From contig OZ025260.1 in assembly GCA_964019135.1 (NCBI GenBank), forward strand, positions 28,824,254 through 28,888,253: a stretch of DNA of 64,000 nt. Reading direction: 5' to 3'. Positions 13,607 through 26,800 of this stretch are shown here, piece by piece. The DNA comes from Arenicola marina (Eukaryota; Annelida; Polychaeta; Arenicolidae). Below the pieces are notes generated by a model that made no database searches, had not been told where the DNA came from, and saw only the letters and a program-made list of their open reading frames with translations. The position numbers and the translations under genes are program-made. The stretch's first letter is position 1; each line of letters begins with the position of its first letter.

Positions 13607-14262
13607 TCCATCTTTTAGTGCTATTCTCCCGGGATAGTCCACCACCCGAGATTGAACATGGGGTGATCTTGGGGTTGCAGGCGACTGGTGGTAGGGTACA
13701 ATATTTCACACAGAGCCTCGCTACTGCAGACTGCAGCGCCCTCTCTGTGATATGAGCATGGACAATCGGATTACCCGGATGAGATCTCCTTTGGCCGTGA
13801 GGTCCGCAGCTGTGGCGAGGGTCGGGGTAGGGGCTGAGGGGGGGGGGGTGGCGTTTCAGGGCGGGGATGGGGTTGTGGGTGAGGGAGGGGCGGTGGGCTG
13901 GGGCTCGGGGCACTTTTCCTCCCATTGCGGGGGCTTTGCGAGTGCTAATGAGATTAATCAAAATTGGCGTCCGTATTTATCTGCACTGCTCCATATTGTG
14001 CAGTGTTGTAAGCTTTCAAGCCTTCCCGTCCCTCTCTTCGGACCCCCTGCGCGGTTAATGTCTCGCTGATGGCCTCTATCTGCGCCCCCCCTCCGTCACG
14101 CCACCCTTACTGATGGTCTCTGGCTGCGCCCCCCCCACTAACCCTCCTGGTCTCTATCTGCCCCCCCCACCCCAATGCCCCCCCAGCCTCTGTCCACATA
14201 TCGATACAGATAATCCAACCGGCGCACGTGGCGATGGCAGAGCGATGCCCGCTATGACCTTG
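13607..14262. other. GC-rich spacer, no gene recognised
   Basis: G- and C-rich low-complexity DNA with long homopolymers (13840-13850, 14160-14185). No supported gene. Confidence 0.5.
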
Positions 14263-14571
14263 AGCTCTGAGGGGCGCTGTGCGGGGCGCTCTGGGGGGCG
14301 CTCTGGGGGGCGCCTGGAGGGCGGTCTGGAGGGCGCTCTGGGGGGCGCTGTGGGGGGCGCTCTGGAAGGCGCTCTGGGGGGCGCTCTGGAGGGCGCTTTG
14401 GAGGGCGCTCTAGAGGGCGCTCCGGGGGCGCTGTGCGGGGCGCTCTGGAAGGCGCTCTGGGGGGCGCTCCAATGGGCGCTCTGATGGGCGCTCTGAGGGG
14501 CGCTCTGGAGGGCGCTCTTGAGGGCACTCGGGGGGGGGGCGCTCTGAGGGGCGCTCTGAAGGGCGCTCTGC
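14263..14571. repeat. 12-bp GC-rich repeat GGGCGCTCTGGA
   Basis: About 25 units, mostly 12 bp, with gggg/gagg variants and a few indels. Frames through it read Gly-Ala-Leu or Pro-Arg repeats without meaning. Confidence 0.93.
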
Positions 14572-14761
14572 CATTACCACGCAGACGGAAGTCTCGGGGA
14601 AGACTTATTAGATTCGCATAATGGTAACATAATTGTTGGCTCGCCTTACGCCCTCCTGGGAAGAGGTAACAATGTGAAGCGAGAGTGCCGCATTCATAGA
14701 CCATTGGGATCCAAAGCTGTGCGAGCGGTGGATCTCAAGTTCACGGGGGCCTATTGATTGG

Positions 14762-15808
14762 CCAACTCGAGGGGGTTGTCTCCCTGCGTGTGTCTGAGGC
14801 GTCATCCTGGCAACACGAGGAGGTTGTCTCCCTGGGTGTGTGTGAGGCGTCATCCTGGAAACACGAGGGGGTTGTCTCCCTGGGTGTGTGTGAGGCGTCA
14901 TCCTGGCAACACGAGGAGGTTGTCTCCCTGGGTGTGTGTGAGGCGTCATCCTGGAAACACGAGGGGGTTGTCTCCCTGGGTGTGTGTGAGGCGTCATCCT
15001 GGAAACACGAGGGGGTTGTCTCCCTGGGTGTGTGTGAGGCGTCATCCTGGCAACTCGAGGGGGTTGTCTCCGTGGGTGTGGGGGAGGCGTCATCCTGGCA
15101 ACTCGAGGGGGTTGTCTCCCTGGGTGTGTGTGAAGCGTCATCCTGGCAACACGAGGGGGGTTGTCTCCCTGGGCATGTGTGAGGCGTCATCCTGGCGACA
15201 CGAGGGGGTTGTCTCCCTGGGTGTGTGTGAGGCGTCATCCTGGCGACACAAGGGGGTTGTCTCCCTGGGTGTGTGTGAAGCGTCATCCTGACAACACGAG
15301 GGGGGTTGTCTCCCTGGGTGTGTGTGAGGCGTCATCCTGGAAACACCAGGGGGTTGTCTCCCTGGGTGTGTGTGAGGCGTCATCCTGGAAACACCAGGGG
15401 GTTGTCTCCCTGGGTGTGTGTGAGGCATCACCCGGCAACACGAGGGGGTTGTCTCCCTGGGTGTGTGTGAGGCGTCACATGGCAACACGAGGGGGTTGTC
15501 TCCCTGGGTGTGTGTGAGGCGTCACCCGGCAACACGAGGGTGTTGTCTCCCTGGGTGTGTGTGAGGCGTCATCCTGGCAACACGAGGGTGTTGTCTCCCT
15601 GGGTGTGTGTGAGGCGTCACATGGCAACACGAGGGGGTTGTCTCCCTGGGTGTGTGTGAGGCATCACCCGGCAACACGAGGGGGTTGTCTCCCTGTGTGT
15701 GTGTGAGGCGTCACCAGGCAACACGAGGGGGTTGTCTCCCTGGGTGTGTGTGAGGCGTCACCCGGCAACACGAGGGGGTTGTCTCCCTGGGTGTGTGTGA
15801 GGCGTCAC
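14762..15808. repeat. 48/44-bp minisatellite, about 22 copies
   Basis: GGGGGTTGTCTCCCTGGGTG then tgtgtgaggcgtcatcctggcaac; the 5' part uses 48-bp units (atcctggcaac), the 3' part increasingly 44-45-bp units (acccggcaac, acatggcaac). Confidence 0.96.
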
Positions 15809-16398
15809 CTCCTGATGTAACGGCTACAACCAGGGGCGTGGTGCATCCACCGCTGGCGTTTATTAACGCCTGTAGCTGATCATTTATTGTTTTACTAAAG
15901 GTCACTGCCCGAGGAGGGGTGAGTGCGGGATGAGGGCGGAGGGGGTGCGGCAGGAGGGGTGGGTGCGTCATGAGTCAGGGAGGGGTGCGAGAGGATGGGT
16001 GGGTGCGGGATGAGTGGGGAAGAGGTGCGAGGGGTGGGGTATTGAGCTGGAAAGTGGCCACCCCATGGAGTTATGCCCTTCGTTGGCAGCAATAATACCG
16101 GGTTTAGGCTGTGAAGGGCGCTGGGGGGGAGGGGGGGGGCTGTGGGGGGTGACCCTTCACACCATCGGCTGTTCCAATCATTATCACAGGTGGTGTCGTG
16201 GCCCCTGGCTTAGCCAATAGGTCATCTAATTCAGCTATTGCTCCATGTAGCCCATGGACTGTCAACAGGTACCATCATTTGCAATGTATAATGCACAACT
16301 TGGCGTCCTTGGTCACTGTGAACCCCGATGCCCGGCCCCGATGTGTTGGGACAGTACACCTACCCACGCGCATTAAGTGGCTGTTTTTATTGCCCTTG
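15809..16398. other. Spacer upstream of TRPC, no gene recognised
   Basis: G-rich imperfect repeats at 15915-16040 (ggtgggtgcgggatgag) and a G-run near 16118-16138. No promoter for TRPC could be recognised here. Confidence 0.45.
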
Positions 16399-16793
16399 TC
16401 ATGTTTATTACCGATTTGGTAATATCATGTTTATTACCAATTGGGTAATATCATGTTTATTACCAATTTGATAATATCATGTTTATTACCAATTTGATAA
16501 TATCATGTTTATTACCAATTTGATAATATCATGTTTATTACCAATTTGATAATATCTTGTTTATTACCAATTTGATAATATCATGTTTATTACCCATTTG
16601 ATAATATCATGTTTATTACCAATTTGATAAAATCATGTTTATTACCAATTTGATAATATCACGTTTATTACCAATTTGACATCATGTTTATTACCAATTT
16701 GATATCATGCTTTATTATCAATTTCATAATATCATTTTTATGACCAATTTAATAATCTCATGTTTATTACCAATTTCATGATATCATGTTCTT
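16399..16793. repeat. 26-bp AT-rich minisatellite, about 15 copies
   Basis: CATGTTTATTACCAATTTGA at 26-bp spacing; later units are shortened or diverged. It ends about 40 bp before the possible TRPC exon 1 acceptor. Confidence 0.95.
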
Positions 16794-16834
16794 TAAACAT
16801 GGCTAATCGATGATTGTCCTTGACCTTGCTACAG

Positions 16835-16977
16835 ATGTCCTTAAGGGGTCACCAGGCGCGGCCGATCTTTCCTAGCGACAGCAGGACCCCTAACACCCAG
16901 TCAACGCGTGCGGGGGACTGAACAAACACAGTGGTAACTATGGTAACATCACCCATCGTGGACGACGCACCGCCAAG
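16835..16977 (+). other. Probable 5' UTR part of TRPC exon 1, with two upstream ATGs
   Basis: A pyrimidine-rich stretch ending gctacag at 16834 could be the acceptor of this exon, which would imply an upstream noncoding exon that I cannot locate. The segment then holds two short upstream reading frames: 16835-16921 (28 codons plus stop) and 16940-16981 (13 codons plus stop). The stop of the second overlaps the main ATG as ATGA. Both the acceptor and the UTR status are inference. Confidence 0.35.
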
Positions 16978-17889
16978 ATGAGGGGTAGCTCTCGCACCTC
17001 GGGGCGCGCCATCCCCATCCCCCTGGGGCCCCTGAAGGAGGGTCACAGAATGGACCCCCAGGAGCGAATCTTCCTGGAGGCGGCGGAGCGGGGGGACAAA
17101 CACACCCTGGTGCGCTGCCTGCGCGGCCCCACGTCCGTCAACGTCAACTGCACCAACATCCTGGGGCGGTCCGCCATCCAAATCGCCGTCGATAACGAAA
17201 ATATCGAGATCGTCGAGTTACTACTACGCCAAGACGGCGTCAAAATCGGGGATGCTTTACTATACGCCATCCGCGAAGGGGTGTACAGTATAGTGGAGAT
17301 GCTGATTGACCACCCCAGCATCACCCGAGAGATGCTGGGGTCCGATTGGGCGCGGTGCAAACGCACCGAGGAGGAGAGCTCGGATTACTCTCCGGACATA
17401 TCACCCGTGATCCTAGCGGCGCATTGCAACCAGTTCGAGATCCTCCAACTGCTGTTGTCCCGCGGAGCCAAGATCGAGCGTCCCCACGTGAACACATGCT
17501 CCTGCCAGAAATGCCTTAACCAGATGCAGGAGGACAGCTTACGGCACTCCCTGCTCCGGATCCACACATATCGCGCGCTGGCGAGCCCCGCCTGGATCTC
17601 GCTGACCAGCTCGGACCCCGTGCTCACGGCCTTCAAGCTGTCCTGGGAGCTGGAGCATCTAGCCATGCGGGAGAACGAGTTCAAGGACATCTACGCCGAG
17701 CTTAGCGAGCAGTGCAAGAAGTACGTCTGCGACCTGCTGGACCAGTGTCGCAGCAGCGAGGAGGTCATCGCCGTCCTCAACAAGGAGACCGACTCGGAAG
17801 TCGAGGATAGCGACGACGACGACGAGGTGGACCAGGAGAAGATCACCCTAGCCCGCTTCAAGCTGGCCCTCAAGTATCAACAGAAACAG
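16978..17889 (+). CDS. TRPC4/5-like: TRPC exon 1: ankyrin repeats, zinc motif, TRP_2
   Basis: Residues 1-304, phase 0 at the donor (CAG then gtcagt). It carries the N-terminal cytoplasmic ankyrin repeats (for example [20 protein letters not shown]), the [19 protein letters not shown] helix pair, and [11 protein letters not shown], whose H170/C174/C176/C179 reproduce the H-x3-C-x-C-x2-C zinc site known from TRPC4/5 structures. DSLRHS and [19 protein letters not shown] match the TRP_2 (PF08344) core. An acidic stretch ([13 protein letters not shown], about 274-286) precedes [14 protein letters not shown]. The start is uncertain: ATG 16978 follows an in-frame stop at 16891, and ATG 17050 (MDPQER) lies in a stronger context (A at -3, G at +4). 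GC-rich codon use. Confidence 0.95.
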
Positions 17890-20800
17890 GTCAGTGCGCT
17901 CCGTAACCCCTTCCACCCCCTCCACCCCCTCCACCCCCCCTGGGACTGCTCCTGTATCATCGACACAGCGTCGCACTGTCATGGAAAGCGGTTAGGTGAC
18001 AGCAGAATGTTAGGCTCTTCCCAGATAGCATGTAAACGTTAATGTACCGTTAGATTTTGGTTAGAATGGTTACGACGTTAAACAAACGTTTATGTGTCGT
18101 TTACAAATAAATGTTAGCAAGTTAAGCTGAAATTAACGTTAGAAAAACGTTGAAAAAAAAAAACCTAGGATCACAACCAAAAAGTCCATTTCAATATATA
18201 AATTGTTGGTTGAAACAAGGTTTTCGGCTACTTTGCAAAGTTAAACTAACGTTTATTTTTCGTTTACTGATAAACGCTTGCGAGTTAGACTGATAATTAG
18301 CGTTAGAAAAACGTTTACCAAAAAAAGGTCGCAGCTGAAAAGTGATCGAAATTTTAAACATATGGAAAAAGAAGGGCAAATAAAATAATTCATTTCAATA
18401 ATAGTTTTTCGAATACAAGTTTGGAGATTACATAGTCACATAAGATTAATTTTGTCTTTATATTAATTTGAACCATTTGATACAGGTCTAATATAAAGCA
18501 GGCTTCGGTAGGGCAATGGTTAGCTTGCGTGCCTTGGTGGAATCTCGGTGTAATCTCGCGACCGGGTTTCAATTCCCGACCTGGCGGGGATAAACTTTCG
18601 GAGGCCTATGACTTCAACCACCACACTGGTCTAAATGATGACCAACCTGGGGTCACCCTCTTGGGCAATACGCGTGTGTTACGGGATTATCTGTCTATCT
18701 ATTACATCTATTCATGTATTACTGTGGCATCTATGTATCTAGCACTGTAACATCTATGTATCTATTACTTTTAATTAACACATGTATCTATTACTTTTAA
18801 TTAACACATGTATCTATTACTTTTCATTAACACATGTATCTATTACTTTTAATTAACACATGTATCTATTAGCGTAATATCTATGTATCTATTACAACAT
18901 ACTGTCCTCTGTTCCAGTTCGTGGCTCACCCCCACTGCCAACAACTCTTGGCCTCCATATGGTTCGAGGGACTTCCGGGCTGGCGCAAGCGAAACGCCCT
19001 GGCCAAAGTGCTCATCATTGTCGGACTAATCGCGCTACTGCCCATCATGGCGACCTACTACTTATTCCTTCCGCGCAGTAAAATAGGCCAGCTGCTGCGC
19101 ACTCCCTTCATGAAGTTCATGTACCACAGCGCCTCGTTCACGATGTTCCTCTTCCTCCTCATGCTCGCCTCGACCAACGCGAGCAAGGCGGGGGAGGGGG
19201 ACCCCGGCAGGCGGCAGGAGCAGCGGGGGCCGCCCCCCACGGCGCTCGAGTGGCTGATCCTCTTCTACGTCATGGGTAGGTCCACCCCCCTCCCCTCCGG
19301 CAAACTGGGGCTGTATTCATACACCGCGCTTAGGTTACGCCAATCGACGCGTATTACAGGCGCAAGCTACCGCCTCCAAAGAAAAAGATCCCTTGGATCC
19401 AGATTTGACCCCTCGGATCCAGATTTGACCCCTTGGATCCAGATTAGACTCCTTGGGTCCAGATTAGACTCCTCAGATCCAGATTTGACCCCTCGGATCC
19501 AGATTTGACTCCTCGGATCCAGATTAGACTCCTCGGATCCAGATTAGACTCCTCGGATCCAAATTTGACCCCTCGGATCCAGATTAGACTCCTTGGATCC
19601 AGATAGACTCCTCAGATCCAGATTTGACCCCTCGGATCTAGATTTGACTCCTCGGATCCAGATTTGACCCCTCGGATCCAGAATAGGCTCCTCGGATCCA
19701 GATTATACTCCTCGGATCCAGATTTGACTCCTCGGATCCAGATTACACTCCTCGGATCCAGATTAGATTCCTCGGGTCCAGATTTGACCCCTCGGATCCA
19801 GATTTGACCCCTCGGACCCAGATTAGACTCCTCGGATCCAGATTAGGCTCCTCGGATCCAGATTTGACCCCTCGGATCCAGATTTGACCCTCGGATCCAG
19901 ATTTGACTTCATCGAATCCATATTAGACTCCTCGGATCCAGATTTTACCCCTCGCATCCAGATTTGACCCCTCGGATCCAGATTTGACCCCTCGGATCCA
20001 GATTAGACTCCTCGGATCCAGATTTGACCCCTCGGATCCAGATTTGATCCCTCGGATCCAGATTTGACTCCTCGGATCCAGATTAGACTCCTCGGATCCA
20101 GATTTGACTCCTAGGATCCAGATTAATCCCTATAAAACCCGACTGGTACCGTTGAGTAGAGACTTTATCCCTAGGATGCAGATTAAATTGTCGCATCCCC
20201 ATTGGGCCGTATTGCCGTATTCCACGAAAAGTGCATTTTCGTCGTAGCCTCACCAGGTCGCTGTGGTGCTGCTCATAGTCAAGAAATTATATATGATATA
20301 ATTCTAGCACTTGCTTAAGTTAGAAAATCCACCTCTCGGGTGAATACTTCTCTCTTTTAAACCTGATAATCGCTCGAAAAAATGTTCCACTGAGCCCATT
20401 GGCCTAGCCTAAGTTTGGATTATGAATACGGCGCCTGGTAGCTTACGCACGAAAATGCATTTTAGTCCTTAGCCCCACCATTTTAGTATTTAACCGACCC
20501 CAGAGGCGGTATTCCTAATTATAAAATTTACGAAAGTTACGCATGTTATTTTTATCTTTAGAATCGGTCGCACAGTCAGGAACATAAGCTAACACAGAAT
20601 ATATCCTTTCCTCACCTGTTAGTTATATATATATAACGTTTATGTTGAGCCCATGGTATCAGTTCAGTGCAAAGTGCAGTACATATGAGTGCGAAACTTG
20701 AAAGCATTATAGTTATATGTATCGAATGATGATCAAAATAATGAAATGTGAAATGTTAGAGAGTGTCATAAGTCTGTATGTTTTCTTAACAGATCAACTA

Positions 20801-23800
20801 TTAGATAATATGATATGAGCCTACTTGAATGACAATGGGTGAAATATTAGAAAATATGAAACTTCCATACAAAAGCGATACCATATACACATATATGATA
20901 TCAGCCTTACGTTTTCATAACAGATCAAAATTAGGGAATGTGATATATAGGCATACATGAATGATAATTTGGCGAAATATTAGACTTATACCTCATATGG
21001 CTTAAATTTTGAATTGAAAAACGGCTTCTTTAACTAAGGGGGGGGGGTCCGGACCTCCTGGACCCCCCCCCCCTCTCCTCCATCCGCCCTTGCATAATTA
21101 ATATTGAACAAAATAACAGCTGCATATCAGAGTGATAACATGGTACAGTAGACAACATTACACAGACCACCACTCACCGAGTGCTTATGCATGTTTGATG
21201 ATAGCCGGTGAGCTGTATCGGCGCGGGGTGTGTTAGGCAGGCCATGCCTAATGATTTAACTGAGATGGAAGTGGCTGGATGGGGATGTCGAGTGGCTTGG
21301 GGTGGGGGTGTCGGGCGCCGCGGGGTGGGGGTGGGGGGTGTGGGGGGTGTCGGGCGGCGCGGGGTGGGGTGGGCGATAAAAGGGAGCGCCAAGTGACCCA
21401 GCACCTGTCCCGTTCTCTGCTGGTTTATAAGGGGTTAGCGACATGATTTGATGGGAGTATGTTTGCTTCTCGTGCATTATAGACGTCACCTAAGTGGCTA
21501 CCGTGCCTGGGCTATGGGGCCTGGGCTATGGGGCCTGGCTCTCACCTGTGAACCTATGAGGCAGGTACCTGGACAGTGGGATATGAATATAATACTATCC
21601 AGGCTAAGCTTCCATGCTTGGCTAGTGTAGCACATTGATACATAACCCTCGAATGTAGGTTGACCAGATGCAATACGTGCACCTAATATCACTGTTACTA
21701 TTATTTCCCATTTGACTAATCATTGCTTCACTAGTCACTCTCAAACTACTGCATTTTCCATGTATATGTTGTCCTATTGATAATGGTGTCGCTGTATGTG
21801 GGGTTGGGGGGTGGGGGGGTTGGGGGGGCTCATCCGGTGAAGGTAGGGCAATAGTTGACTCAATGGCCAGTGCCCTTATGCCGCGACCGTTTCGAACTTA
21901 CGGACCCAGGCAAGAAGTTAAAGTGATAAACCACGCTTATTAATGCTGAGGCATTGTTGCAATATTGCGTCTTGCGTATGGGGACAACTGGTCTTATGGG
22001 CCGTATTCATCACCCGGACCAATGCCTTCTCGGGTACTGGGATAATGCTAATTAATAAGGTTTATCTCTCACTTCTCTACTACCATCGTGACGCTATGAG
22101 AACATTATACGGGTAATTAGGTAATTAAGGGATAAATCTTATTAATAACGTGTATCTGTCACTTCTCCACTGCCATCCTGATGCTATGAAGGCATTATGG
22201 GGGTAATGAAGTAAGTCATTAATCAATTAATTAATTAACTATTTAATCATGGTGAATTGTTTGCTCTCCTCGTGACGTCATGGGGGTCACGTCAAGTTAA
22301 TCAACCCATTGATGTAAGTTGCCTCTGTAAAACTTTTGAAGCCAATAAAAAAATATATCATGGGGTGATTAATGAATGAATGAATGAATTAATTAATTAA
22401 TCATTGTGAATTGCTTGTTTCCCTCCGACAGGCTTCGTGTGGGCCGAGTGCAAGCAGCTCTGGGACGAGGGACTCAAGGCCTACGTCCGCCAATGGTGGA
22501 ACTGGCTCGACTTCATCATGCTGTCCCTGTACCTGTGCACGTTTTCCCTGCGCCTCGTCGCCTACATCCAGTCGCTGTACCCGGACCGCTACGGCCCCGG
22601 CTTCATGCCGAGGACCAGCTGGCCCGAGGCCGACCCCACGCTCGTCTCCGAGGGCGTCTTCGCCATTGCCAACGTCTTCAGCTTCGCGCGCATCATCTAC
22701 CTGTTCCAAGCCAACCCCCAGCTCGGGCCGCTGCAGATCTCCCTGGGCTGTATGCTCATCGACATCGCGAAGTTCTTCGTCATCTTCTTCCTCGTCATCA
22801 CGTCGTTCGCGTGCGGGTTGAACCAGTTGTATTACTTCTACTCCAACCAGGACGTTATCGTTATGACGCGCACCGACCCCAACGGGACGCAGTATAACGA
22901 GACGGTGCCAGCCGATGTCGACTTCGAGAACGCCTTCGATCCGTAAGTAGATTGATATATTATATTTATATATTTATTATTGTTATATTAAGTATACGTG
23001 ACACCTTTTGCAGTCAGTAAATGCTGCGTGTCATGAGAGGACAATTATTGCGGTCAGTCCTTATTGTATGCAGATCACAGAACATTGTTATTATGCCATG
23101 TGGGATTTGTTAAAATTGATCTTATTTGAGAAGTTGTGTGAGCGATAATGGGGCGTCGTTGCCACGTGGTCGTTGGTTGCTACTTTAATAAGCAACATTG
23201 ATTGTAATAGGCAGATCACAGAATATTATAATTCTGCAATGTCGGAGATGTTAAAATTTATCTTTTTTGAGAGGTTGGGTGAGCGATAATGGGGCGTCGC
23301 TGCCACGTGGTCGTTGTTGCTACTTTAAGTAAGCAACAGTGATTACAATGGCAGGGTGGCTTTATATTAGCCAATTTATTCTTGCCGTTTTAATACTGTT
23401 CAATCATATTTAATGCCTTTAACCGCCCAAAGTATTGTTGTCAAAATGTGGAAATTGCGAATTGTAGCGGACGTCTATGGGTTATGAACAGATTACTGCC
23501 CACTTTGTATTCTCACTAAATAGAAGTTGCCTGGTAGTAAGGCTCTGAGTGTCCACCGCCATGAGGCAAATGTACTACAACAGCTTGAATCGGCGACCTA
23601 TATGAACCGCCCTTACTACACTGACCACCTGGCGCAGTGTAATCAATGACATCCAGGTGTGGAGGGCCTCCTGAGGGACAACCCTGGCTGGATGGCCTCT
23701 TGCCCAGCCTGCTGAGCGCTGTGCAGGTCTGGCAGTCAGCATAGCGGCACATGCACATGCACTGGCTGCGGCATAGGCATAGCATGGCCACTGCATTTCC

Positions 23801-26800
23801 ATCGCATGAATTTCAAAATTTGGAAAATGGAAAAATTAATATCTTCAAATGGGACATCGTAAAAAATATATAGTTTGTTACTTTGGTTAGATGAAACCAG
23901 ATTAGATGAATACTGTTACTATATATACAAATCGCTCTCCCCTGGATTGACAAATTCGGGTGATTTAGTATGATTGCTATGACCACATTAATTGCACCAG
24001 GCACTTTACATGGACGGTGAGTGGCCGCCTCTATAGCTCAGTGGGTTAGAGCGGTCGCTCTGGCCAACTGAGAGCCTAGCGGCGCGTGGGTCGGTGGTTC
24101 GTACCCCGCTGTAGTCATGTCTGTGCGGTCGCAGGAGAACAATTCCATGTCCTTCTTCGCAAAGTGTAGGGGGTTACCCCCGGGGACATGGGTCCGATCT
24201 TCCTTATCCCATTGACGCGATATGACCAGAAGTGGTTAAAGCGTCCTGAATATAAAACAACCAACAGTATGGACGGTGAATATTATGATAGGTCTGCATT
24301 TGACGTCATTGAGGCGCTGTGGTCGCTGCCCTCTGGGAATATTGGTCCCATTCTGAGGACTCTGGGTTTTGCCCTTTGATCGCCGACTGACAAAACCCTA
24401 ACGCGTCAGCTGCGTTGTAATGAGGGTCAATACGTGGACACTATGCTGAGAAACACTGGTATCCCGATGGGCGGCAGCTATGCCAGCGTCAGGTCAACTC
24501 CACTTCAACCCAAAATATACCTAACAATTGGATATGCATTAAATGTCAATGTTCTCCACTCGGGGGAGGGAGGGAGGGAGAGAGGGGAGGGAGTTATCGC
24601 CCTACAGCATGGACCATGTGCTACTTATAGTCGATAATAGAGAATAACCCTACCGACCACGTGCCACTAATAGTCGATAATAGAGAATATCCCTAATGAC
24701 CACGTGGCACTAACGGTCGATAATAGAGAATATTCATCAGAACACTTGCCACTAATAGCCGATAATAGAGAATATCCCTAATGACCACGTGCCACTAATA
24801 GTCGATAATAGAGAATATCCCTAATGTCGTGTATGTTAACCACCCCTCCGTCGCGCCGCCAGGCTGTTGGACAGCTACGGGACGTTGTTCTGGTCGCTGT
24901 TCGGCCTCACCATGTTGGACACGGTCCGTAAGGGCCACATGCAGGCCTACACGAAGACCGTGGGCGAGTCGCTGCTCATGGTCTACCACATGTTGGCCGT
25001 CATTGTGCTCATTAACATGCTCATTGCCATGATGTCTACGTCATTCCAAGAGATCGAGGTAACACTCTCCAACAGGTGGCGCTCACAGCAATCCCTCCAC
25101 GTGTGTTTGTGTCGGTGGATGGATGGATGGCCATGTTCCTTATATACGTGGCCATTTCTATACAAGTCGTGCATTCTCAACCGGTAGATGTCGCTCGCTG
25201 GAAGAATAATTCACGGCATCTGCCATTGCCTCTGTCAGTTGTTTTCTTTCCTTGCGCAAAAACGAAATTGTCAGTAGCGATAATCAATTTTAAAGCTGAA
25301 ATCAATGCAATGGTTCTTGGTCCTGTACACACCACTGATTGCACATCGGGCGACATTTAACAAACGATATCAAAGGCGAGCATAATTACTATTTGATTGA
25401 TTACGCGTCAAGTTCTTTAATTAAATTTGGCCTCAGGACAAATAATAGGTGTAATGCTACCTAACTGGGTCAAAGAACAATATCAGATGTACTGCGACCT
25501 AACTGGGTCAAAGAACAATATCAGATGTACTGCGACCTCAAAGAACAATATCGGATCTACTGCGACCTAACTGGGTCAAGGAATATTATTGTATTGCGAC
25601 CTAACTGAGTCAAGGAATATTAGTGTATTGCGACCTAACTGGGTCACGGAATAGTATTGAATGTATTGCGACCTAAGTGGTCACGGAAGAATAATGGCTG
25701 TATTGCGACCTGTCTGGGTCAATGAAGAATAATGGCTGTATTGCGACATAACTGGGTCAAGGAATAATGGGTGTATTTGGGTCAGTTCAGTGTTGGAGCT
25801 GAATCGAATAGGCGAGAACTGACACAGAGGCGAGCGACATCTGGCGGAGAATTTGCGTGCACTCGTTGAACTTCTGTGTATTATTGTACATACCAGTCAG
25901 TATTCCACTCCAGACAGCCAATGATATAAATCCTGTCACCCCCTGACGCCAAGTCACTTCATCGTATGATGCCTCATTGGATAATTCACTTATTTACCCT
26001 GTGCCTTTTGGTGCAATGCTGCCTGGTTTCATTCTTCGTGTGCCACACTCTGTATCTCACTGTATCGGTATCATCACATCACATTGTATCTGTATCATCG
26101 CATCACATTGTATCTGTATCATCGCATCACATTGTATCTGTATCATCACATCACATTGTATCTGTATCATCACATCACATTGTATCTTTATCATCACATC
26201 ACATTGTATCTGTATCATCACATCACATTGTATCTTTATCATCACATCACATTGTATCTGTATCATCAAATCACATTGTATCTTTATCCTCACATCACAT
26301 TGTATCTGTATCCTCACATCACATTGTATCTGTATCCTCACATCACATTGTATCTTTATCATCACATCACATTGTATCTGTATCCTCACATCACATTGTA
26401 TCTTTATCATCACATCACATTGTATCTGTATCATCACATCACATTGTATCTTTATCATCACATCACATTGTATCTGTATCATCACATCACATTGTATCTT
26501 TATCATCACATCACATTGTATCTGTATCATCAAATCACATTGTATCTTTATCCTCACATCACATTGTATCTGTATCCTCACATCACATTGTATCTGTATC
26601 CTCACATCACATTGTATCTTTATCATCACATCACATTGTATCTGTATCATCACATCACATTGTATCTGTATCCTCACATCACATTGTATCTGTATCATCA
26701 CATCACATTGTATCTGTATCCTCACATCACATTGTATCTTTATCATCACATCACATTGTATCTGTATCATCACATCACATTGTATCTGTATCCCCACATC

